The position numbers and the translations under genes are program-made. A stretch of DNA of 64,000 nt, taken from positions 3,410,001-3,474,000 of the forward strand of contig JBHGNT010000020.1 in assembly GCA_043228905.1 (NCBI GenBank), written 5' to 3'. Within the stretch, counting starts at the first letter, position 1; every line of letters begins with the position of its first letter. Shown piece after piece: positions 10,819-22,800 of this stretch. The stretch is from Azolla caroliniana. Lineage: Eukaryota > Polypodiophyta. The notes beneath the pieces were generated by a model. That model worked only from the letters and a program-made list of their open reading frames with translations, made no database searches and had not been told where the DNA came from.

Positions 10819-11335
10819 GTCAAGCATGTGTTCAGATATCTAGTGGGCACAAAAGACCTTGGTATTCTATTCGGCCCGAACGACATCTCAAGCATAGTCG
10901 GATACACCGACTCTAACTTTGCGGGTTGCATAGATAGTCGTAAATCGACAACCTGATATTGTTTCAAACTCGATAATGGAGCCATCTCATGGAAATCGAA
11001 ACTTCAGGAGTGCACTGCCACATCAACGAGCGAGGCCGAATACGTAGCCGCATCCGATGCGGCGAAAGAGGCCTTATGGCTCGGTCGGTTGGCCTGCATG
11101 TTTCGACAAGCCAAAATCGGCTCAACTCCAATTGTGTACAGTGATAGTCAGGGTGTTGTTGCATATCGATGTTCGATATCATTTCATTTGGGATTGCGTC
11201 ATTACAAGGAAAATCGGTCTAGAGAAAATATCAACAACCGATAATGTCGTGGACGCATTAACCAAGTGCTTTTCAGCGGATCAATTTCGATCCCTTCAGC
11301 ATCGATTGGGCATAATGAAGAATCAGTCCGATTAA
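10819..11335 (+). pseudogene. Co2 RNase H remnant
   Basis: Begins KHVFRYLVGTKDLGILFG directly after the integrase end, so the entire catalytic RT (about 500 codons in a complete copia element) has been deleted at about 10818-10826. Copia RNase H blocks follow: GYTDSNFAGCIDSRKSTT, KLQECTATSTSEAEYVAASD and DALTKCFSADQFRSLQHRLG. Frame changes and stops are present. Confidence 0.83.
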
Positions 11336-11544
11336 ATCGGACACTCAGGACATTTCTCAGACAATAGACCTTGATAGTTCGAACTTCGGCTTCAGTCTCT
11401 CCGAACTCGACCAATCCGGCCTTCTACTCTTCGGAGTTCACCGACTCGAACAAATTCTCGATTGTTCGTAAACCTTGTATCAATTTGTATTGTACATTCA
11501 TTTCAGTCTACAAATTTCAAATGTATACACCCATTACGGGGGAG

Positions 11545-11886
11545 TGTTGAATACGGGCTTCTAATGGACGTATTCACACCGTCTCTTTCTTTGTACACAC
11601 TAGGCTTAGGCTATATTATGTAAATAGTGAGAAGGGCAGTTGCCCTAAGTCAGTCAGTATATAAACTGACTTTGTAACCCAGTTAGTGGTGGTTGCTCAT
11701 TTTGTAAAAGTTGTAATAAACTTCGTTGACATTGTGCCTACTTGTCTCTGATTCTCTCTCTTGCGTACTAGTTGTTTTATTGTTTGACTCTTTCCTGCCA
11801 TCAAAGCTATGATCTTGCATCCATTTATGATCTTATCCTAGAAGAGTGTTGATCTTGTTCCGCATTAGAAGACGACGTTCCCAACA
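11545..11886 (+). repeat. Co2 3' LTR
   Basis: 342 bp copy of the 5' LTR, preceded by the polypurine tract ACGGGGGAG. Ends CCCAACA and abuts the second target-site copy TGGAG. Confidence 0.92.
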
Positions 11887-11891
11887 TGGAG

Positions 11892-12110
11892 CACCTCCTG
11901 CGGGTAGCAACAACCACAACCAACACCACAGGCCCTCCCACAACCAAAATACAAAGACTAAACGAGGAGGTCGAAGCTCAAATGGCAATAGCGGCAAAAG
12001 AGAAAAAAACGGCAAACCTTGTCGAGATAGAGATAGAGCAACTCCACGCCAAACTCTGACTGTCATCAGATTGGGAAACAAACGTCTGAGTGAAGGCGTA
12101 GAAGAGCATT
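11892..12110 (+). pseudogene. CC1 coiled-coil protein, continued
   Basis: Continues the frame of 7531-7812 after Co2. It reads a Thr/Pro stretch (TTTTNTTGPPTTK) and then a charged helix (RLNEEVEAQMAIAAKEKKTA, EIEQLHAKL), ending in TGA followed by SSDWE. The CC2 protein has the same order: a Thr/Ser/Pro stretch, LREEVEVQVEMVAKAKKATQ, then LRSKLWQWSDRE. The TGA sits where CC2 has TGG (Trp). The pairing of two elements supports a real protein family. Confidence 0.6.
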
Positions 12111-12419
12111 AAAGCACTACAAAGAGAAGATGCATGCCGAATTTTTGGCTCACAAACAAGCAATTTGTTTCTTGGTCCGTGATGGAGGCGGATTGTTGCT
12201 CATTCCGTGTGACGACGGACTCCGGGGCGTGGTTGTTTCCTTCCTCCTCCCATTCCATGGTTGTGAGGTCTTTGAGACGCTGCTTCTGCTGACGCGGATA
12301 TGGCGATGGACGACCGAGCCCGGAGCTGGTACGACTAGTGGGGGCAACAATATTGTGAAACATTGGTGGATGATTGGGCGGAGCTTCTTACCGGCTTGGA
12401 AGGCGTGGAGTCCTTCACA

Positions 12420-12860
12420 CAATGGCCCTGTAATGACACCCTAGTTGACGACATGTCCCTCAAAGGTTGATATGATGATGTTGGCCTTTTGTTTGGGCAT
12501 CCCGTAAGCATTGGGGTGCACACAAGCCACTTCTAGTAGGAACTTGGCGATCTCGCAGAAGAATGGATTGGGGCCATCCTTTGTCTTGTTCGCCTTGGTA
12601 GAGAGTGAGTATTCGCCAAAATTCCATTCGAGGACCTCTATGGGAGGGATCTCGAAATGTCATTCCCTAGTGGTGGTTAGGCCCAACTTTTTGCAGATCG
12701 TGGCGTTTGTGATCGTGTCCACGTTGATCTGCATCGCCATTTCGTGGGAGTTGGGGTGGGGTGGCACTTCTGCTACTCGGATGTATCCGACAAGTCCATG
12801 GTCATGGAGCCACCATCACAGAGCAGGTGAGATATTGATCGACATGGTAGTCTTGGCTTC
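12420..12860 (-). other. Unassigned coding-like block, minus strand
   Basis: A minus-strand frame of about 130 codons with one internal stop reads GYIRVAEVPPHPNSHEMAMQ, INVDTITNATICKKLG and HPNAYGMPKQKANIIIST. I do not recognise the family. A shorter copy of the first 40 codons lies at about 7430-7540, also on the minus strand. Differences between the copies fall largely at third codon positions of this frame. It sits next to an integrase C-terminal fragment on the same strand, so it may be part of a gypsy-type element. Confidence 0.4.
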
Positions 12861-12916
12861 GATTGGCGCAGAAGGGTTGGCGGTGTGATATGAAGAGCGA
12901 GGAGAGTGTGCAAAGA

Positions 12917-13135
12917 TTAATGAGGGGTAGGTTCCCTACCCGAGATTGATTTGGCAAGGAGTGGGCCGGCATTTTCATTCGTTAACTTCGCGACGTTTCT
13001 GAATGGATTTGAGGATGTGGGGCCCACGTAGGGTTTGAGTCGAAAGTTGTTGACCTTTTGTCGTAAAATTTCCCCGACAAGAGTGTCGAGCTTGACGGTG
13101 CCATTTTCTACTTCAACTATCCAATACGACCCCAT
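12917..13135 (-). pseudogene. Gypsy integrase C-terminal fragment
   Basis: Reads YWIVEVENGTVKLDTLVGEI then RQKVNNFRLKPYVGPT. This is the post-core 'G-P-Y/F' region of Ty3/gypsy integrases, normally ending NGFRLKPYY-like. Only about 70 codons remain and no LTR is recognised beside it. Confidence 0.6.
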
Positions 13136-13194
13136 CCACCGGAATCAGAGTTTTCCCGGCATTTTCCACGCGCGTGATTGGAACACGAGTACGA

Positions 13195-13320
13195 CCTTTC
13201 CGATTTTGAGCAAAAGGGTTATAAATGTTATAACCCTTGGACTAAAGACGTGCGAGTCACTAGAGATGTTGTTTTCGACGAATCGGTTTCGTGGTCTCTA
13301 CCTCCGGCTAGTCTAACCCT
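13195..13320 (+). pseudogene. Copia integrase-RT linker fragment
   Basis: Reads QKGYKCYNPWTKDVRVTRDV then VFDESVSWSLPP. This is the conserved segment between integrase and RT in copia polyproteins. A relic on the opposite strand from the preceding gypsy fragment, cut at both ends. Confidence 0.75.
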
Positions 13321-13324
13321 AATG

Positions 13325-14120
13325 CACTTTTAGCCGATTTTTGAAGAAAAGGCAAGCATGGCCGACTTGATTGAAGAGGAAATCGGTAATTTCCAAGCAT
13401 ATAAATATGCATCTTTTGATACCTTCACTCAAACATTGCTAATAAGAAATCTAGAGTGAGTAGCAAGTAAAACTCATGATTACTAATTACATTGGTTGAC
13501 ATTTTGTGCCACTCAATGGATAAAAAAACGCAATGATTAACTATGGAAGATAGATAGGTTTGATGGAATGAGTGTTTGCTGCTTTGCCATTACAGGATAT
13601 ATTATTTTCATGACGCAACTTACTTGAGATATTATGATTTGGGATAAATCTCCAACGAAGATGCATCGCCTCAACATGATGCAAGAGATGCGAACTTGGT
13701 TTAGAATCAACTAAGCAACTATTATGGTATTTATACAAAAAGTAAGGTTTTTAGAAGGGGGTAAGGCGACAAGTCTCTTGTTGTTTCCCATTATTTGCCT
13801 TTGGAAAGAATGATCGAGTAACATGGTTTCAATCCCAAGGCTACCTCACTATTCATCCAAACTTTGAATTGGGTAAGATTTTGGACCATATGGTTATAAT
13901 GTATTCACACACGATCTTTAGCCAACATGGTGTAACGAGAAATTCTTCTTCAAGCGATCAATTGTCTCCAACTCCACACAATTTCTCTCAACGGGCTCCA
14001 AAGAGAAATATCTCTACATATCCCATTAACATTTGATCAATTGTCTCATGGGCCAAATGTGGTTTGAGAAGACATTAATATGTCTTTCTTTCTTTCTTTT
14101 CTTGACGGTTAAAACAAACT
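13325..14120. other. No gene seen, upstream of host gene
   Basis: AT-rich unique-looking sequence. The open frames are short and resemble nothing recognisable. It probably contains distal promoter sequence of the methyltransferase gene. Confidence 0.5.
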
Positions 14121-14129
14121 TATAAAAGG
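14121..14129 (+). promoter_or_regulatory. TATA box candidate of methyltransferase gene
   Basis: TATAAAAGG at 14121-14129 lies about 320 bp before the start codon. The expected start of transcription would be near 14150, giving a 5' UTR of roughly 290 nt. Predicted from sequence only. Confidence 0.5.
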
Positions 14130-14342
14130 CCAAAAATGAGAACGAAGAGTTTTTTTTCTCAATCCTCCCCTTTAGCCACACTTAAAAAATAAAATTTCAA
14201 AAAAAGGAGAAAAAAGAAGAAGATAATGAATGAAGACAAAGCAAATACGAATACGGAGAGAAATACGAAAATACGAAATACAGAATACGGAGACAAAATA
14301 CATACGGGAATACATAAATACGCGCCTGTGCGTAGGTTTGCG

Positions 14343-14407
14343 AGCTTCTTCTTCATCTTCATCTTCTTCAGCTGCTGCTGCTGCTGCTTCTTCTTCTTCT
14401 TCTTCTG
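14343..14407 (+). repeat. Trinucleotide repeats (CTT/GCT) in 5' UTR
   Basis: Runs of CTT, CAT and GCT trinucleotides (five GCT and six CTT in a row) just before the ATG. A polypyrimidine tract of this kind is common in plant leaders. Confidence 0.8.
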
Positions 14408-14442
14408 CAGAGAAGAGAAGAGGCAAAAGGCGCAGACAGGAG

Positions 14443-16795
14443 ATGGAGGCAGCGTGGATGAGCAGGGATGAAGAAGTTATGGAGATCAAATCTCTCCGAC
14501 GAGTCATCAGCGCTTACCTCAAGTAAGTCCAGCTGATTTAACACGATCATCATCTCTCATCTTTTACTGTTTCCGTTCCTGCTCTTGTTCGTTTCCATCT
14601 TCATGCCGACCTTCTTTTCTTTTCGTTGACGTCAACTTCACATTTTCGTCCTCCATGTTCCTCTTCTTTTTTGCATTTCATCTTCATTTTTGGCCTCGGC
14701 GACAAAGTCTGTGTAGCACATAGTAGTGTATAGCCTCTATCTTTCAACGAAATTATAAGGACTTGTATGCTTCTGTAAATGGCTCTCGTGTGATGCTTCC
14801 ATATTTATTTATGTTTCTTTCTCTCTGATGTGGTCTTCAGAATTTTCTTTAAATATATAGAGAGTTTGTGCTTCTGCGTGAGGTGGATTTTGATGCTTTT
14901 GCATTTTTATCCAGTTTTTAATGCACGAGCATTCTAGAGGATATAAACTGGAACAAAAATTCAATCTTTTCTACGTCATATGGATTTTGTGTTAAATGGA
15001 TTTTAATATCTTCTCATGTTTTATCCATTTTTTCATAATGCATGGCAAGATTAACAGGAAGAGTTCGATTAATCCATTACTTCAGGGGTTATGTCCTCTT
15101 TAAAGATTTCGTTAATCTAGTTTAGTATCGCTGGATATTATTGTCTCTGCATAGGTATTTGTTTATCTTGTTTCTAATGCGTAGGAAGTTGATGGAAAAA
15201 GATATATAAATTCAAAAATATATATATATGTTTTTTAAGAGGTTCTGTATGACATGGAATTCGTTTAAATGTATAGATTTTATACATTTATTGGTGAATT
15301 ATGATGTGAAAGGGATTATTGAAACATGTTTAGTTCCTGCCTGTACTTTGGAATTTCATTGACAAAGAAGAGACTTTTGTGATGTGAGTATGACTAAATA
15401 AAAGGATTTTTTATGATCTATTTTGTTTGACTAGCGATATCTACACATTAGGGTCTGTCTTGTTTGTTTATGATTTGGAAATTTGAATCCCAAGAAATCC
15501 TATTTTCTTATAGCTATGCAGTTGCAATGGAGGAGGATGTCAAACGTTGGGAACGGTCTTATAAGAGGCTTCCGCCAGCACATAAGGTGCTTATTGTTTC
15601 AATTGATATCAAATAACACAATATGTTCTTCAAGCAAAGATTATTTTCAGCAAATATCTTGTTTTTTATGTCTTACATTATAGGAGTTGCTATCACATTT
15701 GCCGAAAAAGTACGATGATGTAAGAAGGTAACACAATTTTTGACAGTAATCTATATATATTTTTTCTGGACAAGATTCTGTTGTCTCTTAGAAGGTATTG
15801 GTGCTTCTCAACTGATGATGAGAAATATTGATGCATTACTGACTGTAGTATTCAGGCAAATTAACCATTGGGAAATCTAGGTTTTATTTACCTTCTTTCC
15901 AGAAGGAAACTATGAGGATGTCTTAAATTGTGACCATATTGCAAGCCTATGAATAGGCAAAAAACTTAGGAATACCCCTGAGCTTTTCATTATTTCCCGA
16001 TGATCAATTATACACACTATTTGAGCAATTATATGGTTGATTTGTCACATGTTTCTCAATTATATGACATTTTCAAAACGACTGAAGGAACTTCTAGAGG
16101 GCAGTAATACCCAAATCAAATTTTACCAATTTTGTTTAATTTTACCCTCGGAGAAGTTTTATATAAATGAAGAGAGACTCACTTATGATTCTGTCCTCCT
16201 TATGTCTTAATTTTAGATATATGAATCTATTCTCCATCTGAACAAAGATTTGACTACCTGTTGGATCCAAAGGCTGGCACTCCTCTCATATATCTTTTAT
16301 TAATAGCTATTAATAAGGTACTACAGTAAGATAGAGCCCAAGCCCTAGAAACAGAGATAGCAGTTTTGGTCTATTTCAACATGAAATCCCATGTATAAGA
16401 TTCCAAAGTATTCCTTTCTGAACATAATAACAAAGTAGTAAAATCAAATTCGATTCCTGCAGATTCTTGCTTTCTAGCATACCTCTTTTTTCCCATTCTA
16501 GAACTGAATTTTTCATCCAGAGTTTTTCCAGAGTAAGGAAGAGCCTCCCCTCCAGATCTTGGGGCATGCCTGTCATTGCTCCTTTGTTCTATGGACCTTT
16601 AGCTGTCGACCAATTGACATTAGCCATGCAATGTTGCCCAATTCTCTTGGTTTGCTCTAAAGTATATTCCATGTTTAGAAATTGAGCATGTTTATATTTG
16701 AAACTACATACCTATATGCAAGGATGCTATGCTATGCACGCACAATCAAACTCTTTGATCGTCTTTGTCATAGGTCGGTAATTCATATTTATGCG

Positions 16796-16856
<61 letters not shown>

Positions 16857-19800
16857 GTATGTATATATATCCTCCAAAATGAAATCATGGTGCTAATGTG
16901 TCCTGTGTTTACAGTTGTTTATCGGCAAATTTCTTCTTCATCTTGAACATGCTGCAGGTATGCCTTCAAACATCTATTTGTTTTTGGGCAATGTTGTTTG
17001 GTCATGTTGCATAATAAACATGAATGTTCTTGGAATTTTCTTATAGGCTTTTGAACCGCCCTTTGATATGTCTCAACATGATGAAGTGAATTACCAAGGC
17101 CCAAATGAAAGCATGGTTCATACATGTAGTCATTCAGGTAGACATTTAGATCAACATGTAGATGATGCGAATCCACCAGTCGATCATTTACAAATGTCAG
17201 GAAACAGTGAAGAATCACCTCGTCGAAATCAAAGTAGTCCAATAAGAGTTAGGTATGTACACAAATTTGATGAGGTAATAATTAATGTATGAAACTTAAT
17301 TACTATTGCTCATGAAACTCATTTTATGATTCCGTACCTGTTATACAGAGAAATTGCAACAGATGTGAACCAGAAAGTCCTTGCTCCTATGGAAGGTCTA
17401 AAAGAGGTCAGTGGCAGCAGTGAAAGCGGAGAGGTGGCGGATAACATAAAAAATTCAGATGTGAGAAGAACACTGTCTAGTGCAAAAAAGGTATAATCTT
17501 TGTATTGGAAATGATAGGTATCAGATGTACATGTATTTATTATTTCATAAATTTTATGGAAGCACAATGAATGCTAGATATAGATTCCATAGGTAACAGC
17601 ACTTTAAATTTGTGTAACGAATTGTTTCCACTCTTAGGACTACATTTATGTGTGACCAAGCCATCTGCCATTTCTAGCATCATCTTTGTCTTTGTACCCT
17701 CAGCATTTATGTGCTACATACATCTGATACATTGCTTGTTAGCAAAAATGTATAATTTCAGTCTTTCACTTGATTATCTTGTGTGTGAGAGGCTATTTTC
17801 CCTTTGTGTATTGACCTATATGCATTTTCCACTTTTGCGCTTCTAATGCTAGATATGATTGTTGCAGATCTCAATTTGTGGTATGGATTTTCAAGATCCA
17901 GCACTTCAGCTTCATGTTCCCCCATCTGATGTTGATAAGGTATCTGAACTTAAGATGATACATTTCAGTGTGCATGCTTTTGTTTTTTCTGGTTTTATTG
18001 CAGTAAGCACCCGTATAAATATCTGATTCTGATAGCCTTTGTGAAATGGCTACAAAGATGATAAACATGCACTAGCTTTGAACCATTATGGATTTTATGT
18101 CATTATTTTTTATTTAAAGATTGGTCCTGAATGATTTTGCAGAAAGCACCCGTATAAATATCTGATTCTGATAGTCTTTGTGAAATGGCTACAAAGATGA
18201 TAAACATGCACTAGCTTTGAACCATTATGGATTTTATGTCATTATTTTTTATTTAGAGATTGGACCTGAATGATTTTGGAGCTCATGAGAATCTACCTTA
18301 GATTCACAACCTCCAATTAAATGTGGGATTTTGTGTAGCATGTCATCACCATATTTATTACATATTTAGATGTGCCAGGCTTCTATCAATAATACAGACA
18401 GTCCGATTGCCATTCTTTGGAGTTGAAATTTGCTATCTATTTATAAATTTTGGCAATTTAGATGGAATGGTGTACTCATATAATGCAAAGAATCTGATTG
18501 GAATTTGGTCACAACCTACTTAAGGTCTTATGAAAAAGAGTAAGTTTGAGATAATCAGATATTAGACTTGATTGCTACTGTGTTAGATCCTAGAAAAGCT
18601 CCAGAACTGTATAATTGTAGATTTTTGCAGCAAGTGAGAGGTTTGATGATCATAATTTTTCTGAAACTAAGGATATTTCTCCACCAGATTATGACAGCAT
18701 GAGTTTTTTTATAACCACGAAGAATTGAGCTGTTTCTGGGGCCTCCGTTGTCCTATGTAGCCTTTCCTCATTACGAGCTAGCTCTGATGATAAGCTATTC
18801 AGATGTTGTCATGCTTGGCCGGGGATACATTTTGGGATTTCTTTTTGAGCAGGCATCTACATTTCTAGACGAGATGGTAATATGACAGTAGATGTTTATA
18901 GAGTTATTAATCAGAAGGTGAAGGTAGATTTACATCATCTTTGCTAATCATGGGCCTCCAGGTTCAGACCTCTCAAAAGTGCTATTTTCCATAGCTGTGA
19001 TTCCTGTTGAAGGTTCAAGCTTTTGCTTTACATGCTTGCATTTTGGAATGGTCATATATTTTGAATGTCCATAATCATCCTGTTTCTTGATAGGTAAGGT
19101 GTATGATTCGCAACCTTGTTCGTGATTGGACAGAAGAGGTATGTTGGATGTATGATTTATTAAGTTTTATTTGTTTATGCCTTTTTTAGAAATATGAAAG
19201 GATGTGCCTAAACATTCTCTGTCTAAAATTCAAAATATAGTAATGCATAGGCAAAAAGAAAATGTGTACATAATCATACTTTATATAGAACCAGAACGGT
19301 ATGTGTCATGTATGTAGAACGACCTATAAATGTACATTCCATTAATGGATATGTCATTTAATAGTGTTTGAATTTGAACTTAATGAGAGTATTTCTAAAC
19401 TTATTCAGAATGTAATTGTTGTACATCATGCTCCTTTCTACCCTATGAGAAATTCATTTCCTGAATCACGGCAATGATTTAAACTGAAACACTGAGTTAT
19501 TGCTTGAATTGATGAAGGGAGCATTAGAACGTGATCAATGCTACAAGCCTATTTTAGAAGAGCTCAATAACTGTTTCCCCAACAGATCTGTGGAGAAGTA
19601 AGGTTTCTAAATAAACCCATTCAAATTCGTTCTCAGAAATAATCCAAAATTTTCGATAATCAACATGATCAATGTTGATTACTGTTATTAGGAATAAAAT
19701 GGTCACCAAATGTTTCCAGGCCTCCTTGTTGTCTAGTCCCTGGTGCAGGTCTTGCTCGATTGGCCTGTGAAATTTCATGTCTCGGTGAGCTTGTTATTTC

Positions 19801-22800
19801 TTATTAATAAATTAATGTGATTGTTTTTAACTGATTGTTAATCTGCAGGCTTTGTTTGCCAAGGCAATGAATTCTCATATTATGTGCTAATCTGCTCGAG
19901 TTTTATATTGAATAAGTAAGTCGTTCTTGTGTTCTATTATTTCTATTTCATTTTCTGGATCTCTGCAATCTTCTAAATACAACTACCTTTCCAAACAAGT
20001 ACCCAGGCACCCTTAGAATGGGTTATTTATCCTTGGATTCACAGCAACTGCAACATGATCAGTGATGAAAATCAACTAAGACCAGTATGTTTTCCTGATC
20101 TACATCCAGGAAGGTCAGTGTAATGATTAAATTATGTTATTTTAACCTAATGTGTTAGTGATTCTAACACTTTTACACTCTACAGTTGTGGAATCACAGA
20201 TGGTTTTTCTATGTGTGCTGGTGACTTCGTGGAAATCTATAACAATAGCAGTCAAGAAGGTAAGTTTTGCGTTTTCATTGAAGACTCTGATGACGGTGTT
20301 TATATTTAAGTCGAATATACCCTTAATTTATTTACAGAAATATGATTAAATATTAGAGAAAACCCAACTAAGTCTGTATATTATCCATGATCAATATTTG
20401 TTTATGTATTTTGAACTGAACTGCTGTCTTCACAGGAGCATGGGATGCAGTAGTCACGTGCTTTTTCATAGATACAGCTCACAACATTGTCGAATATATC
20501 GAAGTAATATCTAGAATATTGAAACCTGGAGGGGTATGTTTACTTGAATAGATTATTTTGTAGGGTTCTTATTGAGCTCAGTTGATTCAAATGTTCTTGT
20601 ATCTATGACAGATGATAAGAATCTTTAGCTGTGTCTTTATTCTATTTCTATTTAGATTTTTACTTATTTATGTTTATTTTTGGTTTGCTATTCTCAAAGA
20701 TGAGACAACTTTTAAGATGTAGTATGTTGTTTGGTCTTATAGGCCATTGTCACGTCTTAAAATACAGTAATATATATATTTTTCTTTCTCTCATGATTGC
20801 CTTTAGTGTCAATGATTGCCTGCATGATTAGTAGCGAAGCATTGGTGCCCCATGATGTAATTTCGGCAGAGATGGGAGCAGCCCCTATAATCACCGAGGC
20901 ATTATTCTGATCAGTGACATGTATCCAACGTCTTTGGGAGCTCCCTAAAGGAAGGTACTCAAGGTTGGCACTTATGTCATCAAGATAACTAGCTGAACAT
21001 GGTGACACTCATTGTTGGTATGCTGAAATGCAACAATGGTTTGAGTCACATGGCATTAGCATAAATGCACTACCCTCGTTCCAATATAGCTTGTCTAAGC
21101 ATTAGGAATCGACAATGGCCCGGTTTTGGCTTAACCGGTTTGGAATTGTCCAAACCAAACCAGTTAAGCCTTAATTGATTTGGGAGTTTTCAAACTTGAA
21201 TCGAACTGGCTCGTAAACCGATTTAGCCAAACTGGTTTGGGAACCAGTTAAGACCAAAACAGTTTGATTCTGCTTGAGCCATGCCAAACTGAGCTCAAAC
21301 CAGTTAAGGAAGCTCAAACCTGAACCTAATTTAACCGAACTGTCAAACTAACAAATTGTTTATAAACTGTTTAACGGCTCAATTCAGGCTTGAGCCAAGC
21401 CGTTGCTGACTCCTACTAAACATGACCAAAGTGGAAAAGAATAGAGTGATCTGAACTAATATTATCAACTTGGAAAGGAAGATAACATGGATCAGCTTCA
21501 AAATATCACTCCGTACGAAGATGGCCCACTACAAGACACTTTTTACGCACATCGGAGGATGGATTCATCATTAAACCGAATTGTCAAACTGTTTAAAAAC
21601 GGTTTAATGGCTGGGTTCAGACTTGTATTGTTAGAACTCAAGAGACAGAAAGAAAAGTTGTTGGACAATAGTACAACAACACAAGCTCATCCACAAAGAA
21701 CAATCACAACTTTCTTTAGCCCCATCCTCCTACTGACGCTACAAGTCAATCAAGGGCTACACAAATGGGCTCCCGACCAGGACATAACAAAAGGGTTACA
21801 ATAGATCAAGCAATAGCAATTTGTCGTGCACATAGGCCCCAGCCCCATGGACCACAATCTCACCACCCTTGTCATCGATAGATTAAGGCCATTATCTCCC
21901 GCCATTGTAGGTGCTTCCCTTGCTTCCAAGACCTCTCCATTCTAGACCGACCTATGTTAGAGATCTTTTGAAGACAGAAGTTACAATATATCTTACTTAA
22001 GCATCTTACATGTGCAAATAACAAGATTGTTTATTCTCTGTTATCTCATTTACTTTTATGTTTTATTAGTAACATTTATTTTATTTTGATTTGTTGTTCT
22101 CAAAGTTGAGACAGCACTTAAGATGTAATTTCTTGTTTGGTCTTATACGAAATTTTGGCCTCTTAAAAGGCGTTAATATATCTTTCTTTTTTTCTTTCTC
22201 ATATTTTAACTATTCTCAAATCCATGTGCTAAGGCATACTTTGTCTTCTTGCCCTTCTTGCACAAAACCAATGGGTCGAGATAGATAAATTTAGAAATGT
22301 AGTTTTAGTATCCAACTGATGTATATTCCAACCATGATGATCTGTAAGTTTACATATGCTATGAATGGTTGTCTTACATCATGTGGGAGCAAAGGTTTCA
22401 TCAAAATCAATGCCTTATTTTATAACATAACCTTTTGCTACAAGTCTAGCCTAATGGCTGTCAATAATTCCACAAAGCTTACACATTAGTTGGTAACCGT
22501 CTAATGCCAATGGTCTTTTTGTGTGGAGGCAAATCACATAAAGACTAAGTATGATTCGTTATAATAGCATCATATTCTGATAGAGTAGCAGCTATCCAAT
22601 TATCTTAATTCTATGCTTCATCAAAAGAAACAGGCCATTCTCATCACAGAGACTACAGGCAACCATAGCATTACAATCTGATGCAAAAGCACTATGAGAG
22701 TGTGAAGGAGTCCGACTTGGCAAGAACGCATCTAACTTGTTTTCTGTCCAAATGTGCACCAGACATTTGGACATAGTTTTTGCCTCCCTTGTGTCTGCTT

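Larger units (their letters stand above)
7813..11886 (+). mobile_element. Copia element Co2, both LTRs, RT deleted
   Basis: LTRs at 7813-8154 and 11545-11886 are both 342 bp, both begin TGTTGAATACGG and end CCCAACA. Flanks are TGTAG (7808-7812) and TGGAG (11887-11891), a 5-bp target duplication with one change. The internal region has gag, protease, integrase and RNase H order, but reverse transcriptase is missing. The LTRs differ at roughly a dozen or more sites by eye, so insertion is not recent. Inserted into the CC1 coding region. Confidence 0.92.

Noticed and set aside
18001-18142. Extra exons at the CAG sites in the intron 7 duplication
   Set aside because: Sequence after each CAG (AAGCACCCGTATAAAT) soon meets stops and would break the phase that joins exons 7 and 8.
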